Shown piece after piece: positions 1 through 10,400 of a DNA stretch of 64,000 bases. The notes under the pieces were generated by a model, which saw nothing but the letters and a program-made list of their open reading frames with translations, did no database searches and had not been told where the DNA came from. This stretch comes from Ophiobolus disseminans (taxonomy: Eukaryota; Ascomycota; Dothideomycetes; Pleosporales; Phaeosphaeriaceae), in NCBI GenBank assembly GCA_010093685.1, contig MU006220.1, forward strand, positions 1,671,360-1,735,359, written 5' to 3'. Both the position numbers and the translations under genes were made by a program. Positions within the stretch are counted from its first letter, which is position 1, and every line of letters starts with the position of its first letter.

Positions 1-388
1 GAGGATAAGTTTTTCGTTAAAAGAGAGTTATCGTGGAGAAGAACGCTTGCTGAAATACGTGTGGGGGAAGTCGTTCAAGGTGAAATGTGCTTTGTGGTTT
101 TGTGAGTACGAGTTGTTGATCAGTGTAGGGTCGCTTTCGAAGCTATCTAACACCCCTTGCAATTGTGTTTAGGGAATGGAGGCTATTCGGCCTGGTTTTG
201 CGGACTCTGGAAGAATACTAAGACGCTCACTCTGCTCTATGGAGCATAGAAGAGTGATGGTCAGTGCGTAATGCTCGCCGATTAGGTGTGTTGTAAGAAC
301 GTGAGGCTGCATCAAGCTACTTTGCTCTTTACACCCGATTTCAGAACACGAATAGCTGAATCATACCCTGTCTTACGCAGTAGCAACA
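1..388. other. intergenic, no gene seen
   Basis: I see no supportable gene on either strand. The stretch lies downstream of the minus-strand gene that ends at 389. Confidence 0.5.
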
Positions 389-886
389 CTACTCCTGTGC
401 CGTCAACAACGTCCCCAGCCTCCCTCTCGCCCCCTCCACCAACTCCCCCAGCGTCTCCACCAGCCCTATCCCATACCTCTCACACACAATCTGCACATTC
501 CCCCTCTTATAAAACCCCTCGGGACAACAAACAAGCACCTTCCCACTCGCCGCATACATCCCCAACTCCAGCAAGGCCACAGGCGTCAGCGCTCCAGGCA
601 CAAAATAAAACGCAATCACATTCGCAACCTTTGCGCCGTCCATTTCCCACTCAACCTGCTCTTTGAACACCGGCGACGAAATGTCTTCAACCCATGTGGA
701 ATCCCAGTCCGCGCGCCGCGGGTCGAGAATGTCGATGGGCAAGTCGGAGAGGGAAGTGGTGAGTTGGGTTTGCCAGGCTGGTTCGGGCTGGATGGCGCCG
801 TAGAGGATGATGGAGGGGCGGGTGATGTGCGGTTTTGTGGGGGGGACGTGGATTGTGGATTTGGATTTGGATGGGGATTTGGACAT
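389..886 (-). CDS. nucleoside 2-deoxyribosyltransferase-like protein
   Basis: Single-exon frame of 165 residues with an ATG at 884-886 and a TAG at 389-391. After a Ser/Lys/Pro-rich leader of about 25 residues, the body has a short hydrophobic beta strand (SIILYGAI), then a DPRRADWDSTW segment, EVEWEMDG-like acidic residues (VEWEMDGAKVAN), a hydrophobic strand (VIAFYFVPG) and LLELGMYA. This order matches the small family of nucleoside 2-deoxyribosyltransferase-like proteins (Pfam Nuc_deoxyrib_tr_3), whose conserved Asp/Glu residues lie in these blocks. The expected fold is a cytosolic Rossmann-like domain cleaving or transferring N-glycosidic bonds. The substrate cannot be told from sequence, and the family call rests on motif order only. 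Confidence 0.7.
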   Translation of the reverse strand: MSKSPSKSKSTIHVPPTKPHITRPSIILYGAIQPEPAWQTQLTTSLSDLPIDILDPRRADWDSTWVEDISSPVFKEQVEWEMDGAKVANVIAFYFVPGALTPVALLELGMYAASGKVLVCCPEGFYKRGNVQIVCERYGIGLVETLGELVEGARGRLGTLLTAQE

Positions 887-1848
887 TGTTTTGGGGTGTG
901 TTTGGATGGGGATGGTACAAAGTATGTCACTGTGTTGGGTAAGGTACGAGAGGTGGGTTGTTCCCCGCTTTAGCGCGGCGCTAGGCGGTTGAAAGCGTGT
1001 CTGCCTTCGACTCTCATCAATTGATGTTATAACACGAAGGCACGTGTTTTGGTGTCCCTAACATGTGATGTAATATGGCACACCGCTGATTTCGAGCGTG
1101 AATGGTTCTGGTAGTGTGCTAGGCGTTCGAATACTTTGCGATTGGTGCGATGGGACCTGCGTACTTCGATACTACACATTCTTGCAGGAAATCACTTTGG
1201 GGCTGGGATGACCGTGCCACTACCTTTCATTTAAATGTCTATTCGCCGACTTGATGTCATGCTTTGATCCGTGCATTCATGATCAATGTCACCAGATTCG
1301 TAGGCGCACGGTCAAGCATGTCAAGGTAACTATCACGAGAAGATCATTTTTGGAAGGCGACGCATGCGATTTTAGAAGGTAAGTTCGTAGTAAAACCTCG
1401 TTTTAATTTGAGTCAAGTTGAAAGAGTTAAATTATTCCAGGTACCTAAGTATTTCTCAGTACATAGCGTAGGCTCCAATGTCGCCGGGCGTCACTCGGCC
1501 CCATTTTCGCAACCATTTCTACATCCAGGCACGTGAATGAGTGTCTTCATACGAGGCGATAGATTGCGTTTGTGGAATTACTACCTCTTGAGGCTGACCG
1601 GTTGTCAGCATCGTCAAGGGCATCCTCGAGAACACCAAAGATGATCATTAGCGAAAAGCAGTTGCCTGAAAACAACAATCTTGTCCTAAAACATGAGAAG
1701 AAAGGAGCCTGGAGTTACATGTTGTGTCACTTGTCTATGATGTATAAAGGGAGCTTGGATATCGAGTTTGATGGAGTATCTCTACCGCTTCATCCAGCAC
1801 TTTCACAGTTCATTACTTCTCAATTGATTTGAATACAATCTCTCGAAC
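887..1848. other. intergenic, no gene seen
   Basis: About 960 bases between a minus-strand gene and the plus-strand LysM gene, so it should hold both promoters. An 86-residue open frame at 1572-1832 has no recognisable feature and I do not call it. No RNA gene or repeat was seen. Confidence 0.45.
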
Positions 1849-2450
1849 ATGGTTTCATTCTCGATCCTCGCGGCGGCCATCGCATCGCTCTCCAGTACCG
1901 CTTTCGCAGCTGCCATTCCCTCCAACTGTTAGCTTTCCCTCCACCTCCGCCACACGAACTATTGCTAATCCTCCCCAGGCACCGCAACCTACCGCGTAGA
2001 ATCCGGCGACACCTGCGTCTCCATCGTCGAGAAGTTTCACAACTTCACCGCACCCGATCTCTACCGCTGGAACCCGTACGTCCCTCCTCCCTTTCCCTCC
2101 CAACCTCTCCACCCCTAACATCTACACCCAGCTCCATCGGCACCAGCTGCTTCGGCCTCATCGCAGGCCAACCCGTCTGCACCAACGTCGCAGGCTACGT
2201 GTATCGCGGCCCCATTCTCGCGGGCGCCATCTTCACGCCCGAGCAGTTGCCCGTGCCCCGTCAACCCGATATTGTCGCTGGGTGCACCAAGTTCGAGTAT
2301 CTTGACAACGAGGGTAAACCGGGCCTTGCGCATATTTTGCTGCAGAATGGTATCACGATGAGGCAGTGGAATGAGTGGAACTGGCCGGCGCGCAATCCGG
2401 ATGAGGAGTCAGCGATTTGGAGGGGACATTTTTCATGTATTGCTGTTTAG
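1849..2450 (+). CDS. secreted LysM-domain protein (candidate effector)
   Basis: Three-exon model: exons 1849-1927, 1979-2075 and 2132-2450; introns of 51 and 56 bp have GT..AG ends and CTAAT/CTAAC branch sites. It encodes about 164 residues. Residues 1-20 form a signal peptide (hydrophobic SILAAAIASL, then Ala-rich cleavage site). The mature start carries a classic LysM: TYRVESGDTC, then FHNFTAPDLYRWNP, then CFGLIAGQPVC, with Cys residues placed as in fungal LysM proteins. The C-terminal half (two more Cys, several Trp, ARNP) looks like a degenerate second module. LysM proteins bind chitin or related glycans in the apoplast or cell wall; plant pathogens use some to hide chitin, but saprotrophs have them too. 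Effector status is inference. Confidence 0.85.
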
Positions 2451-2650
2451 GATTGGTGGGGTGTTTGGACTGTATGGAAGTAAGATGTTGGTGATAATGA
2501 TGTAGGAGTGTGATGGGAGCGTTGTGAACGAGTGGTCGATGAGATTTCATTGCGCATGTCAGATTCAGGGTCCCAAATCACTGTCATTATCGATCTAATA
2601 AAGCGTTGTTAAGTAGCACAAAGAAAGCATCGCTTAAGTGGCAAACCCAC

Positions 2651-3871
2651 TCACCCTGCTCGTACCATCGCCTTAACCCTCTCCCTCCTCGCACGCCTCG
2701 CCGCTACCTTACCACGAATGCTTTCCGCCTTGTAAAACGCCGAGTTCACCTGGAACTCGATCCTCGCAACAGGAAGCTGCATATCGATCATTGGAACGAG
2801 ATACTTAGCCAGATCGACAGAAGCGATACGTTTCTTCGGATCCGACAGCAAGAGCTGCTCATACCAGAGATCAAGCAATGTAGAATACGGCCTATGGTGC
2901 CTCACGTGCTCATGATCCTCGACGTCCCAGAGCACCGTCAATTCCTCTCTGGTAGCGCTGAGTGGGCGATACACGACCCGACGGTGGCGTCGCCATACTT
3001 GATTGTCGCAATTCCGTTCACTCTTTGGGCAGGGTAATCCCGCCGCTCGGAGAGCTCGCATGAAGGATTTGCGACTCTCGATGGGCTGGTAGTTGAGCGC
3101 CAAGGCTTGGATTGTGGCGCCCAAGCTATACATATCGACGGATGGCAAGAAAGGCGCCACGCGTTCGGCCGCCGGGGCGGCATACATCCAGGTGCCGGCG
3201 AATTCGATCGATGCTGGCTGGTCGCGTGGTGGTGGATAGGAAGCCAGGCGCGCGAAGTCGGTGAGTTGGAATATGGGCTCAGTGGGTAAGCCGTCGCCTA
3301 AATGACCCGGGGGTGTGCGTGCGAGGATGTTCTGAGGCTTGAAATCTTGGTGAAGATAGCAGGTGCCCAGGCGGTTATGAATATGGTCGAGCGCGAGTGC
3401 CATGTCGCGGAAGAACTTCCAGAGTGTAATTTCTGGTAATTGTTGCGGCATATCCCTCTCGTTTTGTTGCACTGCCCACTTCCATTGGTAAGTAGCTACA
3501 TCGCCTAGATCGGCAACTTGAAAGAAGATTGCAGGCCCTTTGGTTACCCAGGACTGGAAGTCTGGACATTCGGTCAGCATGCTAGCGACATGGGGATGTC
3601 TACCTATGGTCCTGAGGCTCTCAATCTCCCGAAGAATTGTCAACCTGGCATGCGCGGAGTCGTCCTTTTGGGTTTTGACTGCTACGCAAAAGTCAATATG
3701 GCGGTGCTTGTACAATGTAACATCTCCGTCGGACCCATCGCCTAGATGTTTGCCCTTGATGAATAGTTGACCGAACCTAGAGAATCTTTCGACAGTTGTA
3801 AAGGTATAGCTACTGCTAGTTTTGAGCGACATACCGGCTAGGGAGTTGGCGAGCGAACTAGAAGTAGACAT
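2651..3871 (-). CDS. protein kinase domain protein
   Basis: Single exon, 406 residues, ATG at 3869-3871. Kinase landmarks run in order: glycine loop GDGSDGDV (about residue 44), VAVK lysine (about 65), catalytic loop HQDFKPQN (HRD written as HQD but with catalytic Asp, Lys and Asn kept), and metal-binding TDFA in place of DFG (Asp kept). The APE motif is degenerate (AAPAAERV), followed by VDMYSLG. A basic tail (ARRARRERVKAM) follows. The catalytic residues are present, so activity is plausible despite the variant loops. It does not fit a named family I can identify; an acquired or lineage-specific Ser/Thr kinase is likely. It lies on the same strand as the next gene but is separated by about 420 bp. 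Confidence 0.8.
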   Translation of the reverse strand: MSTSSSLANSLAGMSLKTSSSYTFTTVERFSRFGQLFIKGKHLGDGSDGDVTLYKHRHIDFCVAVKTQKDDSAHARLTILREIESLRTIGRHPHVASMLTECPDFQSWVTKGPAIFFQVADLGDVATYQWKWAVQQNERDMPQQLPEITLWKFFRDMALALDHIHNRLGTCYLHQDFKPQNILARTPPGHLGDGLPTEPIFQLTDFARLASYPPPRDQPASIEFAGTWMYAAPAAERVAPFLPSVDMYSLGATIQALALNYQPIESRKSFMRALRAAGLPCPKSERNCDNQVWRRHRRVVYRPLSATREELTVLWDVEDHEHVRHHRPYSTLLDLWYEQLLLSDPKKRIASVDLAKYLVPMIDMQLPVARIEFQVNSAFYKAESIRGKVAARRARRERVKAMVRAG

Positions 3872-4292
3872 CGGGACGCTAGTGGTCCGTCTAGTAGACT
3901 CTGCGGTGGCGGTGCATATGGTTTGAGGAATTTTAAGGGCACTCGAGTAAGATGAATATATCTATTGTGATGAGTATACCCAAGCTCATTGTTGGCGCAT
4001 AATCCTATCTGCACCAACACATGTAGTTCCAATGGCTTCACAATGACAGCCGTTGGAAGTAAAAATTGTACGCACACAGCCTTGCAAGTAATACCAACAA
4101 AGGGCGAAAATCTAGAATTCGTGCAGACGGACACAGCCGTAGGCGTCTGCTGGTAGAACACTAGGTATATGTAGAAATTGATGTTACTTCGCATGCTCTC
4201 ACGTTTGTGAGTATCGGATGCCACTGACGTTGTCATTTGGCTGAGACAGAACAATGAAAGGAGATGCTAACAAGAAACCTCTTTATGCCACT
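3872..4292. other. intergenic, kinase promoter region
   Basis: About 420 bases upstream of the kinase start and downstream of the next minus-strand gene. It should contain the kinase promoter. No clear regulatory motif or gene recognised. Confidence 0.4.
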
Positions 4293-5888
4293 CTACCTGT
4301 TGTAGTTATCGCGTGGCGGAGCATCATAATACTCGTTCTGTCGCGGCGGTGGAGCATTGTAATACTCATTTTGCCTCGGCGGAGGTGCATCGTAATACTC
4401 GTTCTGCCGCGGCGGAGGGGCATTGTTGTACTCATCTTGCCGCTGTGGAGATGCTGCATAGTAATCGTTGCCCTGCTGTGGTGGCGCTCCGTGATACTCA
4501 CGACCCTGTGGAGGTGGCGCTGCATTGTACTCGCCGCCCTGCGAGGAATGCTGATTTCCTCCACCCATCTGAGTACCCGAACTCGGTGTTCCAACACTCA
4601 CATTCTCGTTTCCGATATCATCCGGGACGTTGATCTTGACATCGGGCAGATATCTTTGCACCTTTTGCTCCACCATGGCCTGCACAAAGACCCAGCTCTC
4701 TCGCTCGAACCTACGGTGGCCGCCATTGACCACACCCAGGATGCTCTCTCGCAATGTCTCTTGCATCTTTTCGACCAGGGCGCGAATCTTGCCGAGGAGT
4801 TTGGCTTTGATGTCGTCTCCGAATCCGCGGTCCGCCTGGCCGGATGCATCGCGGTCGAGTTGCGAGTCGAAAGGGTTGCCGCCAAGGATCTTTTCAAGCG
4901 GGCGCTGGAACTGATCTGGCAACAACTCGAATAGCTGCTTCTCAATCTCGCCGAGCACTTTGCGGAACTCAAGGCGAACCTCGCGATGAACTTTGGCGAG
5001 ACCTGTGCTGAGTTTGTCGCTGAGGACCTGAGAAAATCCTCCGCCACCACCACTCTCGCTGCGACCCTGATCATCGATACCTCTCGAAGACTCATCATTG
5101 TTGTCCTTCTTGTTTCCAAAGAAGCTGCCGAAACCCTTTACCAGATCCCCGACCTGGTCTGCAATCTCGGCTTTGGCGCCGTCGCCGAGATCGCGAGTAC
5201 TCGTGTTTCCCCGAAGCCAGCGCTTGATGTGAGCCAGCGCAATGCGGGTAAATTGTTCTGCAATGGAAGCATGCTGCACACGAAGCTTGTCACCAACGGA
5301 TTGTTTGATCTCAGGGCTGATGAGTCGTGCCTTCTCCTCAGGATTCTGTGAAGCATCTTTGATCGTGCTGCTTATCATACCAAGGACACCACCAATCTGG
5401 AAGTTCTGGCCTCCCTGACCCTGGTCATCGTCAAGATGGTCTTTGACAGCATTGATGGCCGAGGAAAGGAAGCCTCTCGCTCCTGAAGCAAAGTCCCCGT
5501 CCTGAGACCGATTCTGATTCTGACCTTCGCGGCTTTCCGTGAGATCGAAGATATCTCTCAAATCGCTGCCTGCTCCTTCAGAAATCTCGCCGAAACTGCG
5601 TGTCAACTTCGCAATCTCATCAGCGAAGGGTAGAGATTGACCACCGTAAGCATCGGGCGCTGAGTCGTTGAGATTCCAGGGACCTCGGCTGCCGTCCGAC
5701 GAAACAGGTTTGTCTTTGTTGAACAATGAGCGAAAGGCGTCAATGACTTGTGTTTCGAGGCTGTCAATGGTCTTTTGTTGGAAAAGCTCCAGCTCAGACG
5801 CGATGCGGGGCTGGATCTGGGGTGCCAGCGAATCGACGTATTCGTCGACCTTTAGCATCAACACCTCTGGGAGCCCGCGAGAAGACAT
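4293..5888 (-). CDS. conserved fungal protein with Pro/Tyr-rich tail repeats
   Basis: Start placed at the ATG at 5886-5888; the frame is open a further 19 codons upstream but without another ATG. Length 531 residues. The body is hydrophilic and helix-rich (start MSSRGLPEVLML, then LAPQIQPRIASELELFQ), with phases suggestive of amphipathic helices and a Gly/Asp-rich middle. The tail, from about residue 430, is a run of imperfect 10-12 residue repeats built on PPPRQNEYY(D/N)A, giving Tyr-Tyr pairs in a Pro/Gln/Asn context, as in disordered scaffolding tails. I do not recognise a function. A single-exon gene of this length with such a tail is common in ascomycetes. The tail repeat array is nearly identical at DNA level, so repeat number may vary between strains. 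Confidence 0.7.
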   Translation of the reverse strand: MSSRGLPEVLMLKVDEYVDSLAPQIQPRIASELELFQQKTIDSLETQVIDAFRSLFNKDKPVSSDGSRGPWNLNDSAPDAYGGQSLPFADEIAKLTRSFGEISEGAGSDLRDIFDLTESREGQNQNRSQDGDFASGARGFLSSAINAVKDHLDDDQGQGGQNFQIGGVLGMISSTIKDASQNPEEKARLISPEIKQSVGDKLRVQHASIAEQFTRIALAHIKRWLRGNTSTRDLGDGAKAEIADQVGDLVKGFGSFFGNKKDNNDESSRGIDDQGRSESGGGGGFSQVLSDKLSTGLAKVHREVRLEFRKVLGEIEKQLFELLPDQFQRPLEKILGGNPFDSQLDRDASGQADRGFGDDIKAKLLGKIRALVEKMQETLRESILGVVNGGHRRFERESWVFVQAMVEQKVQRYLPDVKINVPDDIGNENVSVGTPSSGTQMGGGNQHSSQGGEYNAAPPPQGREYHGAPPQQGNDYYAASPQRQDEYNNAPPPRQNEYYDAPPPRQNEYYNAPPPRQNEYYDAPPRDNYNR

Positions 5889-6568
5889 GGTTGTGATAAG
5901 GAATCGTGTTGAGCTAGTGAGTGGCGCGTGTATTAGGATGTGCAATATATCCGTCGATGAAAGTGGCTGGTGAGGTTGCTAGGAGTATGGCGAAGGAGTT
6001 GGAGGGGTAGCGTGTCGTCATACCTACTCCACCTCATCCCGCGCTACTAAGTAGCGTTAGAGGTAAACGAACAGCAAACAACCACGATTGGCAACGTAAA
6101 CCCTGGCTGAGCTATTTATCATTGGCTGTTGAACTCAATATTAAGTCCTTGCACGTCACAAAGATACACGTGTGAGTATCACGGGAGCTTGGAATTGAAT
6201 CACCCAAACAACCTCAGAGATAGCGAAGGAAAGAAGTAAGAGCGCAGTGTTGTTTGAAGCTGAGACAGCTGCATATCATGTGATGACAGAATCCAGCATA
6301 CACATAGCGCTCCCTTCGTAATTGCTCACTTAATCAACTTCTCCACACCTTGACCTTGTCGTTCGAGAAGAATCACCTAGATGGCGGCAAAGTCAAAATC
6401 TGTACTGGTCTTTGAAAGGTGTAGCATAAATAAAACTGATAAAAGTACAAGCCTCAACCAGACCAGCAGTTTACATTTACAGTATTACTGCTATATGAGT
6501 GAACAAGCGCCTTGATAAATTTAGGGTATCATAAGCAGATCAGAGAAGCACAAAGTTCGATCAAATCA
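5889..6568. other. intergenic, no gene seen
   Basis: About 680 bases with no supportable gene. It should include the promoter of the minus-strand gene starting at 5888. A CACGTG core lies near 6170. Confidence 0.4.
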
Positions 6569-7131
6569 TCAGGCCAAAAACAGCTTACCAGCCCTTAAAT
6601 CCCTCTGCCTCAAAGCCTCACCATCCATCAAACCATATACAAAGCAATCACCCACCATCCAAACACACACATGCGACTGATCACACACACCGTCCGCCTC
6701 ATACGCACCTCCATCCCAGCAACAAGCGTCCTCCACTTCCCACCCCCACAATCCAAGCTCCCCACCCCCCTCACAACAAACGGCACCCCACTCCCCTCAA
6801 GCACATACACCCCATCCCCCGGCCCCGCCGTCTTCGGCGCAACACCCACATATCCCTTCCTCGTAACGAGAAAGCGCCTCGACGCCGTCGCCGTCTTAAG
6901 CGCATAATGCACCGAAGAAATTCCCTCATCTAAATCGCGCTGCTAAACGCCGCCCTCCGATTCAACGTGTCCCGCGAAAGGCAGCGCGACCACATGCGCC
7001 AGGCGCAAGAGGCGGATTGTAGGCGAGAATGTAGGAAGTGGTGCGTAAAGAACATCATTGGGAAATGTGGTTTCAACGACGTTGGGCCTCGAGAAGGCTT
7101 TAGAGAATTTCTGGAATACGTGACGCGCCAT
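6569..7131 (-). pseudogene. HET-domain protein remnant (C-terminal part)
   Basis: Pieces in different minus-strand frames together resemble the C-terminal tail of fungal heterokaryon-incompatibility proteins. One frame (about 6760-6880) reads RRFLVTRKGYVGVAP, then GDGVYVLEGSGVPFV. Another frame, nearer 6570-6640, supplies the usual ending VGDCFVYGLMDGEAL. These blocks are normally collinear in one frame, so at least one indel separates them. There is no intact N-terminal HET domain upstream within the 7132-7449 gap. I read this as a decayed fragment. HET proteins control cell death when unlike strains fuse; this copy cannot act. Confidence 0.6.
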
Positions 7132-7449
7132 GAAAGCGGATGACGGTGTAGAGGCAGCTGAGTTTCCATGTCGTGACGTCTGCTGAACTATAGTGTGCGC
7201 AGTTAGCCATCAGCCATGCGGTTTGAATGATAGACGGTCGAGCCCCGCTACGCGTAGAATTATGGCCCAATCGCACCCTGGGATTTTGGGGCTGATTACA
7301 ACGGGAAGTTTCGACGCCCGTAAGCGAACATGATCGTTCTGGAGCCTTTAGGTAAACCAGTGAAGCTGACAATCAGTTAGACAATATTTGCACTTTTGCT
7401 AAAGCTATATAAATACCATGATGCTGCGTCCACCCACGCGCCTCACCCA

Positions 7450-10400
7450 TCAAGGTTCATCCGCAGTCTCCTTCGGCGTGCCATCCTTATTAAATCCCTC
7501 CAACCACTTATTCACCGGGACACCTTTTTTATCCAAGGCCTCACCATCCGCTCCATAAGCCAGCAACATCTTGACTGCATTTACATTCTTTTTACGCATG
7601 GCGGCCTGAATCGCGGTTTCGCCAAGATAATTCGTTGCCTCGAGTCTGACGCCGTGATCCAGGAGCATTTCCACAACACTTATGCGGTCTAAAGTTTCAA
7701 GGGCGAGGAATAGTGGCGTAAAACCCCTTGCGTCTTTGGCTTCGACGTTTGCACCTGCCTGTAGCAGCACCGGTACTACCGCTGTGCACACTCCCTTGAC
7801 GGCGTGCATAAGAGGTGTGCATAAATGATCGTCTTTTGCTTCCAGATTGGCGCCATGTGCGATCAAGTTGCTCGCGCTCGTACCAAGATTTACTTGGGCT
7901 ACCATCGCGAGTGCAGTGAGATCATGCCAGTTCTTGGTTTCCGCGTCGGCACCGTTTCGTAGCAGTAAGTCGACGATACTTTTGGCGACGTCGATTTCCT
8001 TAAGGCGGGCGTCGTGAGCCTCTCCTGAACCTCCGTCCACGGGCGCGGGATCACCCACTAAAAGGCAAGCTTCTATCAGTGGTGTTCGCTGAGTTTTGTC
8101 TTGCGTGTTAACGTTGGCGCCTTTCTCGATGAGTTGTTTTACAAGCAACAAATTCTGCTTCTGGACAGCGTAAACCAAGGCAGTTTGGCCGCTGCGGTCG
8201 TTGGCTTCGATGTTGGCACCCTTCTCAACCAACAACATCGCAGCCTCCTCGTGTCCACCTTCCACAGCCAGGATGAGTGGGGTAAGCTCTTTAGTGGTCC
8301 GATGCTCCACATTTGCTGCAATGGTGTCGATCAAAAGTCTGATGATATCCGTATGCCCGTTCGCGGCTGCACATGCAAGTGGCGTGAGCTCTAGCAATGA
8401 ATCGTCTGCATCCACGCCTGGAGTATTGAGTAGAATGCGAACAATCTCAGTCTTCCCCATTTCAGCCGCTCGCATAATTGCCGTAGAATTCCCGTCGTCA
8501 CGCTGATTCACCTCCACGAAACCATTTGCAAGTAGCAAGTCCACTATGTCGGCGTGACCGTGCTGGGTAGCAGCGTGAAGAAGCGGGAATAGATGTCTAG
8601 TTCTGGACTTTGTCATCTCAAAGGACGCATGATGACCAATCAAAATCTGGGCGCATGCAAGGTTTCCAAGTTCTGCGCAATAATAGAGACCGCGTTTGCC
8701 ATCTTGATCAGCATCGTTGGGTTGGGCCTTCAGCTCGAGCAGATTGCCTACAACTTCCAGCCAGTTGTTACGTGCAGCTAATGCTAAAGCTGATGTTGGT
8801 ACAGAAGAACCTCGCTCACACAATGGCGTGATGAGACTTAGCTGATATAGGGCTTCCGTTCGGTTACGGCTCTCGATGGCTAGTAACAGATCTGTGTGGA
8901 TGGTCCCTGATGTTTGGTCTCTCTCAGAAGTACCGTTTGTGTATCTTTTGACAATCTCCCGATAACGATCCAATATCTGTTGCAAAGAGTCACTCCTACC
9001 GGCCATATTCGCGTAGGTGTCGATGACACTGCTGATGCCTTTGAGAGCAAATTCTCTGTTCGTGTCAGAGGTCTTTAACAGTGACGAGCGGTATAGCTCG
9101 CACAGCATAAGGAGCGCGGCCTCGAAATGCGCGACATCTACGCCTTTCTGCTCGGTCTTCCTGCAGCCATCCCACAATACGGTCTCCGCTTGCTTCCACT
9201 GACCAGCCAGACGATAAGTAGTGGCTGCTTGAGCGATACTCGGGAGCATTGTCTCAGGCTTCAGTGATGTCAATTTCTCTCGCAGTGGTGGGAAAATACA
9301 GAGTATCGCGTCGGCATACGTGCCCAGGCCGCCCGCTACAAATGCGTCGACGAAAAGAGTGACGACCGGATGCTCCAACCTGAGGGAGCCCTCGTGTTCG
9401 ACGAAGGACGCGTTGCCGAGAGGGTCGTTGTTGAAGTTGATCAGAGACATCATCAATGCCACGAACAGCTCTTGACAGCAAACATCGAGGAGAGATGTGC
9501 TTGTAAGGTCCAGTTGATTATCTTGAATACGATAGGTAACTGCTTCGTTTTGTGATGCGTCCAGATCTTGAGGGATGCCGGCTTCAGCAGGTTTTGAAGA
9601 TTGCTGAGAGGCTAACAAGCGCTGTGTCAGGTGCCAACCAGAAAGCCGTTGTGATACGTTTGCATTCTGTTCTTTACTGTTTTCTGGTGAGAAGTATGGT
9701 TCCAGCTTTCCAGCTTGATTTCGCTGGAAAAGGGAGGTAAGTCCGTAATATTGCCCCTCTCGAAATGTGATCGTACTTTGGCGGAGTTTCATGGAGCTGC
9801 GGCCGAGCCAAAGGTCCATCTCGCCCTGAACATCGGTGCGTTTCTCCCAGTCTGAATCGTCTAATCCAATTGAGACAATCCTTCCAATAGGTGTCTTGGT
9901 TGCGTTTGACGTGAATTGAAATTCGCCGGATCCGGGTATAAATCCAGAATTGAATCCAATACTTGACTTGGCCATCATCATCATCCACATCCACAGGCCA
10001 AGTGTTGCTTCCAATTGTGCAGCATCCGCTCGCCAGCCCCCTTGGAAGAATTCAGGTGGCGGTCTGATGAGAATGCTGATTGGATCCTGCTCGAGCCCAA
10101 CTCCGCTGCACGTGTTCGTGCGTATTCGAGGTGAGATATCTGTGTCTCGCCTTACTGTGTTTCTCAAAAACCAATTCGTCGTAGCAGAGCCGATAGATAC
10201 AGCGATTTGGCGGGCCTTCGCACGGACCTTGACATGCCCATCGTCCCACATTTGTTGATATGGATCGGCGTCTGCAAAACTGTTAAGCCCAGTCATGTTG
10301 GCAAGCCGAATTCTAGTTTGCAGTACTTTGTCGCTGGAAATTCTTGAATCAGAGGGTCTATCACTGGAAGAGATGTTCGAATTCGATGCAACCGAGGATA

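Noticed and set aside
286..666. Plus-strand open frame rich in Pro/Ser/Thr
   Set aside because: It is the antisense of the deoxyribosyltransferase-like gene; composition mirrors that gene's codons.
1572..1832. 86-residue open frame before the LysM gene
   Set aside because: No domain, signal or splice support.
4254..4934. Plus-strand frame with Ile/Val/Arg repeats
   Set aside because: Antisense shadow of the Pro/Tyr-rich tail repeats at 4293-5888.
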